A stretch of DNA of 64,000 nt from NCBI GenBank assembly GCA_963844695.1, contig CAWJPL010000002.1:372001-436000 (forward strand), written 5' to 3'. Below, one piece after another: positions 27,299 to 35,623 of the stretch (position 1 is the stretch's first letter; each line of letters begins with the position of its first letter). The translations under genes and the position numbers were made by a program. The stretch comes from RYN-230 sp963844695 (GTDB lineage: Bacteria > Actinomycetota > Actinomycetes > Streptosporangiales > Streptosporangiaceae). The notes under the pieces were generated by a model that searched no databases, was not told the DNA's origin, and worked only from the letters and a program-made list of their open reading frames with translations.

Positions 27299-30012
27299 TC
27301 ACTCATCGCGGTGAGGGCCGGCCTCCCCAGGCTCCGGGGGACTGGGCTCCGCCGGAGACTGGGGGTCGGTCATCGTGTCTGTGTTCTTCTCCGGCGGGTC
27401 GAATAGCGAACGCCCCCGCTCCCAGCCCTGCTGGATGGCCGTTATCGTGCTCCTCGCCTCTTCAGGCGAGCGTTCTGCGCCGGATTCCGGCGTCGTCGCG
27501 GGGTCGCCGTTCGTGGCCGGCCGCCCGTGGATCGTGTTCTCCCGCAACTGCGGCGCCAGGCTGGCCTGGCGGACCCGGCGGGGCAGCAAGTCCGCGTCGG
27601 CGAAGTCCCCGCCGTCCTGGTCCGGGTCGGAGTAGGCCGGATAGTCCGCGGGGGCCGGGTCCGCGGCCGGCGGCCAGCCCACGTCGTCGCCGTAGCCCGC
27701 CAGCCCGTTCAGCCGGTTACTGCTCTCTGCGGCGGCACCCACTCCGTTCCCGCCCCAGCTGATCACCGGGTCCGCCGTGGTCCAGTCCTCGCCGGTGGTG
27801 TAGCCCGTACTGCTGGCTGTGCTGCTTCCGGTGCTGTGGCCCGTGGGGGCTGTCCAGGGATCGGCTCCGCTGTCGGCCGGCCACCGCTCGTCCGAGGCTG
27901 GCCACCGCTCACCCGCGGCCTCCGCCGCCGCGACCTCAGCTGCGGCCTGCGCCACCGCGGCCTCCGCCGCCGCGACGGCGCCGTTGCTGCCGGACGTCCT
28001 GGCGCCGGCCGTGTCCTCGGTGACGGGGGCGAAGCGGTCCGTGTCGTCGCGGGCCGCGTGCCTGCCGGACAGTTGCACTCCGGTGCCCTGGTCCGGGCCG
28101 TCCTGCTGGTAGTTCTCCTCGGAGACCACCAGGGTGTTCGGGATGAGCACGATCGCGGTCGTCCCGCCGTAGGGAGAGCCGCGCAGAGCGATCTTGATGT
28201 TGTGCTTCTTGGCCAGCTGGCTGGCGACGAACAGGCCAAGCTGGTCACTGCCGGACAGGTCGAACGGGGGCGGGTTCTCGAGCAGGTCGTTCAGCTCGGC
28301 CCGCCGCTCGTCGCTCAGCCCGAGCCCGCGGTCCTCGATCTCCACGGCGAATCCCCGGCCGACCACGTCGCCGCTGATCAGCACGGGTGTGTTCGGCGGG
28401 GAGAAGACGACGGCGTTCTCCGCGAGTTCCGCGACCATGTGGATGACGTCCGCGACGGCGGGGCCGGTGATGGCCGCCTGGGTATTGGCGGTGACCTTGA
28501 TCCGGGTGTAGTCCTCGACCTCGGCTACGGCGGCCCGGAGCACATCCACGAACGGGACCGGCCGGCGCCAGGCCCGGGCGGGCGCGTCGCCGGACAGGAT
28601 GATCAGGCTCTCCGCGTGCCGCCGCATGCGCGTGGTGAGGTGGTCGATGCGGAACAGGTCCTCGAGTTCCTCCGGCTCCCTGGCCCGGCGTTCCATCGCG
28701 TCGAGCAGGGCGAGCTGGCGGTGCAGCAGCGACTGGCTGCGCCGGGCCAGGTTCCGGAAGATGTCGCTGATGCCCTGGCGCAGCCGGGCCTGGCCCACGG
28801 CCGCTTCCACCGCGGTCTGCTGGACCGCGGCGAACGCCTGCCGGACCTGGCCGATCTCGTCCGAGGTGGCGGGCAGCGCGGGCGCCTCAGCGGATATGTC
28901 GACGTCCTGGCCAGCCGCGAGCCGGTTCACCACGTCGGGCAGCTGCTTGTTGGCCAGTTCCAGCGCCGACTGGCGCAGCGCGGCGAGCTCACGGATCAGG
29001 CCGCGGCCGATCACGATCGACACGACGATGGACAGGATCACCGCGAGCAGGCCCAGCCCGCCCGCCAGGACGAGTTCGGTGTAGGTGCCGTCGGAGTTGC
29101 TCGAGGCCCGGGCGGTGAGCTGGTTCGAGGCTTGCGTCGCGGCCTTGGAGAGTCCCGCGGCGACACCACCGACCGCCTGCTCCCAGGCCTGGGGCTGGAC
29201 CAGGGGAGGGGCGGCGACCCGGGTGTCGCTCATCAGCCGGTTTTCCAGCGTGGTCAGGGCCGCGGACGCCTGCGGGCTGATGTCGCGGACGTAGTAGGCC
29301 CGGTAGCTCGGCTGCAGGGCCGGCAGCGTCTGGGCGAAGAGCGCCCGGCGAGCGCCGACCAGCTGGGTGAACTGCTGGCGGTCGGCGGCGGGGAAGGACC
29401 GCGCGGCCAGATCGCCCGAGATGATCGCGCTCTCCTGGAGCATCAGGTCCTCGGCCCGGCCCATCCGGACGAAGGCCTCTCCCTGGGTCACCAGCGGGGC
29501 GTCGGTCTGCTCGAGAATCGCCTGGTCGAGGGTGGAGTAGGAGTCCGACACCAGGAGCGTTGTACGCGTCCAGCGCCCGGTACTTGCTGATGATCTGGGA
29601 GCGCACCTGGGCGCGCAGCGCAGGCAGGCCTTTGGCGTCCTTGAGCAGGACCGCGATGGCCTGCTTCTCGGCCGGGGTCGCGTTGTTCATCGTGTCCGGC
29701 GAGTTGAGCGCGTTGCTCATGGCGGCGGCGGCGAGGGTGGTCTTGTTCTGCTGCACCTGGAGGACGGCCAGGTTCGCCTCCGATCGGGGCGGACAGGTAG
29801 ACCACCGCGAGTGGCCGCTCCGCGTCGATCTGGCTCAGGAACCCGGCGATGGGCTCGCCGGTGGCGTACTTGATCGTGCTCGCCTGGCCCAGGTTCAGCG
29901 CCCCCCGGGCGGTCAGGAACGTGGCGAACCCGTACAGCGCGATCAGCGACAGCACCGGGAGCAGGACCAGCAGAAAGATCCGCGTGCGGATGGACCGGAG
30001 ACGCAACCCCAT
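27299..30012 (-). pseudogene. cvnA: Conservon sensor (CvnA-type, nitrate/nitrite-sensing kinase-like), two frameshifts
   Basis: The first gene of the conservon. The N terminus MGLRLRSIRTRIFLLVLLP (membrane anchor) is in one frame up to about 29780. The NIT sensor region continues in a second frame ('LAAAAMSNALNSPDTMNNA') to about 29550 and in a third to the end. The third frame holds the rest of the sensor, a second membrane helix ('LLAVILSIVVSIVIGRGLI'), a HAMP-like linker and an ATPase domain ('MVAELAENAVVFSPPNTPV', 'IEDRGLGLSDERRAELN'). A long disordered tail follows. Both breaks are +1. Without them the protein would be about 904 residues. Confidence 0.85.
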
Positions 30013-30459
30013 GGCTCAGGCCTCGAATTGTGAGTGTAACGGAATGTGAGCGAATGGCTACGAAGGAGATTCGGAGACCCCCTCCGAGGTTTGTGAGCGT
30101 AGCAGTCAGTAATCTTCCTTGACTGGGAAAAGGCGGTATCGGCCCAGGTTGAGCCGGTTTATCCGTATTTCTCCCGAAACGCAGCGTGCTGGTGGGCCTG
30201 GTGGGCCGGTGGAGCCGCTCCGCCACCCGGGACCTTTTCCTTCGCCCCGGCAGGCCGCCCGGCGGTCTCCCGGCCGCTCACCGGGCCGCCGTTGCGGTCG
30301 CGCCCCCACCCACGTCTTCGAGCCCGCCGCGCCGGGCCGGTCATCCAGTTGGGCGCGCCGCCGGGCCCGGAGCCGCGTGAGCGGCGTCCGCAGACGCCGG
30401 GACGGGCGCCGGAGTGGGCTCCGCCCCCGACTGCTGGCTGTCCTGGCGAGGCCGCGAAT

Positions 30460-30508
30460 ATGACATTCGTGTCAGTGAATGAGCATGACATTCGTGTCAG
30501 TGAATGAG
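30460..30508. promoter_or_regulatory. Two tandem TGACA-TTCG-TGTCA sites
   Basis: The 24-base unit ATGACATTCGTGTCA...GAG occurs at 30460-30483 and 30485-30508 with a period of 25. Each copy holds the perfect inverted repeat TGACA-4-TGTCA. Tandem inverted repeats in an intergenic region suggest a dimeric regulator's operator. As RNA each would form a short UUCG hairpin. Confidence 0.55.
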
Positions 30509-30741
30509 AGCCAGCCCCGGCGGGTCCGCGGGCAAAGACGGCCGCCGCGGTCGACACTGTACCGTCGGGTAAACATTGCGTTCAGTAACCTTGCGCCCGC
30601 TAGCGGGTAGGCGGCAGGCCAGGACGCTGATATCGCCGAGATGAATCCAGTTCGTAACGGACCTGAAACATTTCCCGTCCGCCGTCACAATTCCGTGAAC
30701 GCACGCCTGAACTGGGATGATGCCCCGTGACCCGGTCCGGC

Positions 30742-30776
30742 CTGGCTGAAGGCCTAATCCCGCAAACCTTAGCCAG
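30742..30776. repeat. Imperfect stem-loop
   Basis: CTGGCTGAAGG (30742-30752) pairs with CCTTAGCCAG (30767-30776) as a 10-bp stem with one bulged G and a 14-base loop. It could be an RNA structure in the hopanoid leader or a terminator for an upstream transcript. No known riboswitch was recognised. Confidence 0.4.
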
Positions 30777-30923
30777 ACTGCGCGTCCCGAATGGTTCACG
30801 CAATGTGATAACCCCCTTCGGGCGGACCCGGGTGCGTGCCCGCGGCGGCGCCAGGCATAATGAGATCGTGCTGTTCAGGTGAAGGCCCTCGTGAACTAGC
30901 GGGGCTGCACCGGGTCGATCAGC

Positions 30924-30935
30924 GACACCGGTGTC
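30924..30935. promoter_or_regulatory. 12-bp palindrome upstream of hpnC
   Basis: GACACCGGTGTC is a perfect palindrome about 50 bases before the hpnC start. It shares the GACA/TGTC half-site with the tandem sites at 30460-30508 and may be bound by the same regulator. Confidence 0.4.
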
Positions 30936-30983
30936 AGGTGACGTCCATGTCATTGTTTGCATTTGTATGGCAAGTGTGCGGTG

Positions 30984-31964
30984 ATGGTTGCTGTGAGCCA
31001 GGGGGTAACACGATTGGGTGAACCGCGCGGTACAGCCGTGGTTTTCCCGTCCGCGGAAGCCATCGGTTCTGCTGCGGCTGCCCAGGCGTCGGCCGAGAAC
31101 TTCCCGGTGGCGCTGCGGCTGCTGCCTGGCCGGTACCGGCGCCGCCTGGAGGCGGTCTACGGCTTCGCCCGCGCCGTGGACGACATGGGCGACGAAGCGC
31201 CGCCCGGGGAACGGGCCCGACTGCTGGACGCGCTAGAAGCCGACCTCGGTCGGCTTTACCAGTTTCAGGACCCGGCCCTGCGCGAGAAGCCCGCGGGCGA
31301 TCCGGTCCCGGCGCCAGCCGCAAGCCAGCCTGGGCCGGCCCAGGCTGGCCCGCAGATCGGGGTGGTCCGGGCGCTGGCCCCGGTGGTCGGGGCGTGCGCG
31401 ATCCCGCAGCAGGTGTTCGCGGACCTGATCAGGGCCAACCGGCAGGACCAGGTGGTCAGCCGTTACCCCGCCTTCAGCGATCTGGCCGGCTACTGCCGGC
31501 TCTCGGCCAACCCGGTGGGCCGCATCGTGCTGCACGTGTTCGGGGCGGCCACGCCCGAGCGGATGATCCTGTCCGACCGGGTCTGCACCGCGCTCCAGCT
31601 CGCCGAGCACTGGCAGGACGTGGCGGAGGACTTCCGGGCCGGCCGCATCTACCTGCCGGCCGAGGATCTGGAGCGGTTCGGGGTCACCGAGAGTGACCTC
31701 GCGGCCGCCACGGCGGCGCCGCAGCTCCGGGCGCTGATGGCGTTCGAGGTGGAGCGGGCCCGGCAGCTTCTCGACGAAGGCGCTCCGCTGGTGGGGAATT
31801 TGCACGGATCTGCCCGGGTTGCCGTGGCCGGTTACGTGGCCGGCGGCCGGGCCGCCCTGGCCGCGATCACCAACGCTGGACATGACGTGCTGTGCGCGAC
31901 CCACAAGCCGCGCCGCGGCCGCCTGGCCAGGGAAATGCTGAGGGCTTATGCAGCTGGGAGGTGA
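30984..31964 (+). CDS. hpnC: Squalene synthase HpnC (hydroxysqualene-forming)
   Basis: A squalene/phytoene synthase-fold enzyme. HpnC turns presqualene diphosphate into hydroxysqualene. The first Asp-rich motif is 'GFARAVDDMGDEAP' and the second is 'ALQLAEHWQDVAEDFRAGRI' followed by 'YLP'. An Ala/Pro-rich insertion lies between helices (about 100-118). The ATG at 30984 (MVAVSQGVTRLG) is chosen, with a GTG just before it; a TTG at 30957 is also open but less likely. First gene of the hpn operon; its TGA ends 4 bases before the start of hpnD. Confidence 0.92.
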   Translation: MVAVSQGVTRLGEPRGTAVVFPSAEAIGSAAAAQASAENFPVALRLLPGRYRRRLEAVYGFARAVDDMGDEAPPGERARLLDALEADLGRLYQFQDPALREKPAGDPVPAPAASQPGPAQAGPQIGVVRALAPVVGACAIPQQVFADLIRANRQDQVVSRYPAFSDLAGYCRLSANPVGRIVLHVFGAATPERMILSDRVCTALQLAEHWQDVAEDFRAGRIYLPAEDLERFGVTESDLAAATAAPQLRALMAFEVERARQLLDEGAPLVGNLHGSARVAVAGYVAGGRAALAAITNAGHDVLCATHKPRRGRLAREMLRAYAAGR

Positions 31965-31968
31965 TGTG

Positions 31969-32910
31969 ATGGACGTGGCTGCGGCCTACCGGCACTGCGA
32001 GGAAATCACCTGGTCTCAGGCCCGCAACTTCTCCTACGGCATCCGGCTGCTGCCACCGGACAAGCGGCGCGCGCTGGCCGCCGTGTACGCGTTCGCCCGG
32101 CGGATCGACGACATCGGGGACGGCACGCTGCCCCCGGCCGACAAGCTCAGCGCGCTCGGCGAGGCCCGGGCGAGCATCATGGCGGTGGCCCACGGGGGCG
32201 ACCCGGCCAGCCTCGGCACGGAAACGGACGGCTCCGCAGACCTGGTGCTCGTGGCCCTCGCCGACGCGGGCCGGCGGTTCCCCGTCCCGCTGGAGGCCTT
32301 CGGCGAGCTGATCGACGGGTGCGAGGCCGACGTGCGCGGCACCACCTACCCGACCTTCGACGACCTGCGCGTCTACTGCCGCTGCGTGGCCGGCTCCATC
32401 GGGCGGCTGTCGCTGGGGGTGTTCGGGACCCGGGATGTGGCCACGGCCGCCCCGCTGGCCGACGCGCTCGGCGTGGCGCTCCAGCTCACCAACATCCTGC
32501 GCGACATCCGCGAGGACTACCAGGACGGACGGGTCTACCTGCCCGACGAGGACTTCAAGCGGTTCGGCGCCGAGCTGCCCCCCGACATCTCCGGCTGGGC
32601 GGCCGCCGACCCGAAGCTGGTGGACCTCGTGGCCTTCGAGGCCGGGCGGGCCCGCGACTGGTACGCGCGCGGGCTGCGGCTGATGCCGATGCTGGACCGG
32701 CGCAGCGCCGCCTGCACCGGCGCCATGGCCGGCATCTACTACCGCCTGCTGCAGAGCATCGCCGCCGCGCCGCAGCTCGTCCTGCAGCGCCGGGTCTCCC
32801 TCTCACCCGGCCAGAAGGCCATGGTGGCGGTCAGGTCACTGGCCGGCGCCGGCCTGCGGTCCGGCCGCAGCGGGCCGTCCCGGTCCACGACGACCGCGGG
32901 AGCGCCCTGA
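31969..32910 (+). CDS. hpnD: Presqualene diphosphate synthase HpnD
   Basis: Joins two farnesyl diphosphates into presqualene diphosphate. 'FARRIDDIGDGTLP' (first Asp-rich motif) and 'LQLTNILRDIREDYQDGRVY' (second) are intact, and 'SIGRLSLGVFG' lies between. The ATG at 31969 has GGGAGG 7 bases upstream and gives 313 residues; an in-frame ATG at 31948 lies inside hpnC. The stop overlaps the candidate ATG of hpnE by one base. Confidence 0.94.
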   Translation: MDVAAAYRHCEEITWSQARNFSYGIRLLPPDKRRALAAVYAFARRIDDIGDGTLPPADKLSALGEARASIMAVAHGGDPASLGTETDGSADLVLVALADAGRRFPVPLEAFGELIDGCEADVRGTTYPTFDDLRVYCRCVAGSIGRLSLGVFGTRDVATAAPLADALGVALQLTNILRDIREDYQDGRVYLPDEDFKRFGAELPPDISGWAAADPKLVDLVAFEAGRARDWYARGLRLMPMLDRRSAACTGAMAGIYYRLLQSIAAAPQLVLQRRVSLSPGQKAMVAVRSLAGAGLRSGRSGPSRSTTTAGAP

Positions 32911-34456
32911 TGAGCAGCGAGCCGCTCAGCGCCCGGCCAGCCCAGTGCCGGCCAGCCCAGTGCCGGCCAGCCCAGTGCCGGCCAGCCCAGTGCCGGGCGC
33001 CACGTGGTGGTGGTCGGCGGCGGCCTGGCCGGGATCACCGCCGCGATCGCGCTGCGCGAGACGGGTGCCCGGGTCACGCTGCTCGAGTCCCGGCCCCGGC
33101 TGGGCGGGGCGACGTGCTCCTTCACCCGGGGCGGGCTGGTGGTCGACAACGGCCAGCATGTGTTCCTGGGCTGCTGCACGGCCTACCGGGAGCTGATCGC
33201 CCGGCTCGGGATGACCGGCTCGGTGTCGCTGCAGGACCGCTTCGACGTCGCCGTGCTCGGCCCGCACGGCCAGGCCCGGCTGCGCCGGACCCGGCTCCCC
33301 GGCCCACTGCACATGGGCCAGGCCCTGGTCAGCTACCCGCTGCTGTCGCCGGCCGAGCGGCTGCGGGTCACCCGGGCGGCGCTGGCCATGCGCTTTCTCG
33401 ATCCGGCCCGGCCGGGTCTGGACGCCCAGCGGCTGGGGGACTGGCTGGCGGCCCACGGGCAGAGCGAACGCGCCCGGCGGGTGCTCTGGGACCTGTTCAC
33501 CGTCTCCGCGCTGAACGTAGCCGGGGACGACGCCAACCTCTCGCTGGCCGCCACGGTGGTCCGCACCGCGCTGCTCGGCGCCCGGGACGCCGCGGATATC
33601 GGCACGCCAGCCATCCCGCTCGGCGACCTGCACGGCCAGGCCGCCGCGCGGCTGCTGGGCCAGCTCGGCGCCAGCGTCCGGCTCGGGGCCAAGGTGACCT
33701 CGGTCCAGCCGCTGGACGGCGGCGGTTTCCGGGTGCAGCTGGCCGACCGCGGGGTGAGCGCCGCGCCGCCCAGCACCAGCGAGCCCGGCACCAGCCGAGC
33801 CCGGCACCGGCCAGCCGGGCACCGACCTGGCCGCGGTGGACGGAGTAGTCCTGGCGGTGCCGCCCGAGGCCGCGGCCCGGCTGCTGCCCGCCGGCGCCGC
33901 CGCGCCCGGCCCGGGCCCGGAGCGCTGGCGCGAGCTGGGCGCGTCCCCGATCGTCAACGTGCACGTCCTCTACGACCGGCAGGTGACCTCGCTGCCGTTC
34001 GCGGCCGCGGTGGACTCGCCGGTGCAGTGGGTCTTCGACCGCACCGGGCCCTCGGGGCTGGACGCCGGGCAGTACCTGGCCGTCTCCGTGTCGGCCGCGG
34101 ACGACGTCGTGGACACGCCCGCGGCCCAGCTGCGGGAGCGGTTCGTCCCGGCGCTGGAAGAGATCTTCCCCGCCGCGCGTGACGCGCGGATCACTGACTT
34201 CTTCGTCACCAGGGAGCGCCGGGCTACGTTCCGGCAGGAGCCCGGCTGTGGCGAGAAGCGTCCGGGAGCCACGACCAGACTGCCTGGCCTGGTGCTCGCG
34301 GGCGCGTGGACCAATACCGGGTGGCCCGACACGATGGAGGGTGCCGTGCGAAGCGGACTGTCCGCAGCGCGAGAGCTGCGGCGCGAGATGACCCAATCAC
34401 GTCACGGGGTGCCCGTGGCCACGCGAGCGGCCGAGGTCGCCGGGGCCGCGTCGTGA
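32910..34456 (+). pseudogene. hpnE: Squalene-forming FAD amine oxidase HpnE, two frameshifts
   Basis: An FAD-dependent oxidoreductase that reduces hydroxysqualene to squalene. From the ATG at 32910 the frame passes through four 15-bp repeats and then must shift by +1 near 32996 to reach the FAD-binding 'VVVVGGGLAGITAAIALRET'. It runs on through 'VVDNGQHVFLGCCTAYRELI' and 'LNVAGDDANLSLAATVVRTA', then shifts again by +1 within a Pro/Gly/Ser/Thr/Ala-rich stretch near 33790-33830. It ends with 'LPGLVLAGAWTNTGWPDTME'. A GTG at 33004 could start the first large piece. Either sequence errors or real damage inside repeats would explain it. Confidence 0.87.
32935..32994. repeat. Four 15-bp tandem repeats at the hpnE start
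   Basis: GGCCAGCCCAGTGCC occurs four times without interruption. The unit length is a multiple of three, so changes in copy number would not break the frame. In the hpnE frame it encodes Arg-Pro-Ala-Gln-Cys. Confidence 0.9.
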
Positions 34457-35448
34457 CCGCCGTGATGCCCGCGGGCGTGGAGACCGCCCGTGACCTCGTC
34501 GGCCCGGCCATCGCCGCGGCGGTGGACCGGCTCAGCCCGGAGGTCCGTACCGTCGCCGCCTATCACCTGGGGCTGGACGGCAGCGGGGCGGGCAAGGCAC
34601 TCCGCCCGGCGCTGGCGCTGCTGTCCGCGCGGGCGGCCGGGGCGTCGCCGGACCGGGGCGTGCCCGCCGCGGTCGCGGTCGAACTCGTGCACAACTTCTC
34701 CCTGCTGCACGACGACATCATGGACGGGGACACCGAGCGCAGGCACCGGCCCACGGCCTGGACGGTGCACGGCGTCGGGGCGGCCATCCTGGCGGGCGAC
34801 GCCCTGCTCGCGCTGGCGCAGGACATCCTGCTCGAGGACACCGCGGCCCAGGGCATCTGGGCGGCGCGCTGCCTGTCCGCCTCGGTCCTGCGGCTGATCG
34901 CGGGACAGGGCGCGGACCTGGCGTTCGAGCAGCGCAACGACGTGAACCTGGCCGAGTGCCTGACCATGGCCGGAGACAAGACCGCGGCGCTGATGGCCTG
35001 CGCGTGCAGCATCGGGGCCATCCACGTCGGCGCGCCGCCCGGACTGGCCATGGGCCTGGCCGGCTTCGGCGCCCACGCCGGGCTGGCCTTCCAGCTGACC
35101 GACGACATGCTCGGCATCTGGGGTGCGCCCGAGGTGACCGGCAAGCCGGTCCGGGCCGACCTGCGGGCCAGGAAGAAGTCACTGCCCGTGGTAGCGGCGC
35201 TGACCAGCGGGTCCGCGGCTGCGGAGGAGCTGGCGGGGCTGCTGGCCAGGACCGAGCCGCTGAGCGAGGACGACCTGCTGCAGGCGGCCCGCCTGGTGGA
35301 GGAGGCGGGCGGCAAGGACTGGACCGAGAACGAGGCCGCGGCGCAGCTGGCCGCGGCGGAGAAATGCCTGACCGAGACGGACATGCCCGACGACGTGCGG
35401 GCCGAGTTCGCGGGGATCGCCGAGTTCATCACGGCGCGCCAATGGTGA
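34453..35448 (+). CDS. Polyprenyl (farnesyl-type) diphosphate synthase
   Basis: A 331-residue trans-prenyl synthase. The first Asp-rich motif 'LLHDDIMDGDTERRHRPTAW' has DDIMD at 87-91; the second is 'FQLTDDMLGIWG'. 'GSGAGKALRPALALLSARA' precedes them. The GTG start at 34453 overlaps the hpnE stop (GTGA). Its place in the hopanoid operon suggests it makes the farnesyl diphosphate used by HpnD. A longer product cannot be excluded without modelling the residues before the first motif. Confidence 0.92.
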   Translation: MTAVMPAGVETARDLVGPAIAAAVDRLSPEVRTVAAYHLGLDGSGAGKALRPALALLSARAAGASPDRGVPAAVAVELVHNFSLLHDDIMDGDTERRHRPTAWTVHGVGAAILAGDALLALAQDILLEDTAAQGIWAARCLSASVLRLIAGQGADLAFEQRNDVNLAECLTMAGDKTAALMACACSIGAIHVGAPPGLAMGLAGFGAHAGLAFQLTDDMLGIWGAPEVTGKPVRADLRARKKSLPVVAALTSGSAAAEELAGLLARTEPLSEDDLLQAARLVEEAGGKDWTENEAAAQLAAAEKCLTETDMPDDVRAEFAGIAEFITARQW

Positions 35449-35623
35449 TGGCGCCCGTGGGGTCACGGCGATCGGGAGATTGACCGGTTGACCCCTGATG
35501 TGGGCCGCAGTGGAGGGCCCAGTGGTGCTGAACGAGGTTCAGTGCCGACGTGAGCCCGGCGGTTGGAGTGACTGGTGAGCTGGATGCTGGTGGGGGGCGG
35601 CGTGGTGAAGGCGAGGCGAGACG

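Larger units (their letters stand above)
30013..30983. other. Long intergenic region between conservon and hopanoid operon
   Basis: About 970 bases between divergent operons with no convincing gene. It should hold both promoters. It contains a 25-bp direct repeat of a TGACA/TGTCA hairpin, an imperfect stem at 30742-30776 and a 12-bp palindrome at 30924-30935. Its right half is less GC-rich than the surrounding genes. Confidence 0.7.

Noticed and set aside
27527..29590. A 687-codon open frame opposite the conservon sensor
   Set aside because: Shadow frame; the minus strand has clear NIT/HATPase domain matches.
30460..30508. Start of a CRISPR array
   Set aside because: Only two copies separated by one base, so it fits an operator or hairpin pair.
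30013..30983. A known riboswitch in the hopanoid leader
   Set aside because: A few stems are visible, but I could not match a known conserved core.
32935..32994. CRISPR-like array
   Set aside because: The units are contiguous 15-mers without spacers; it is a simple tandem repeat.
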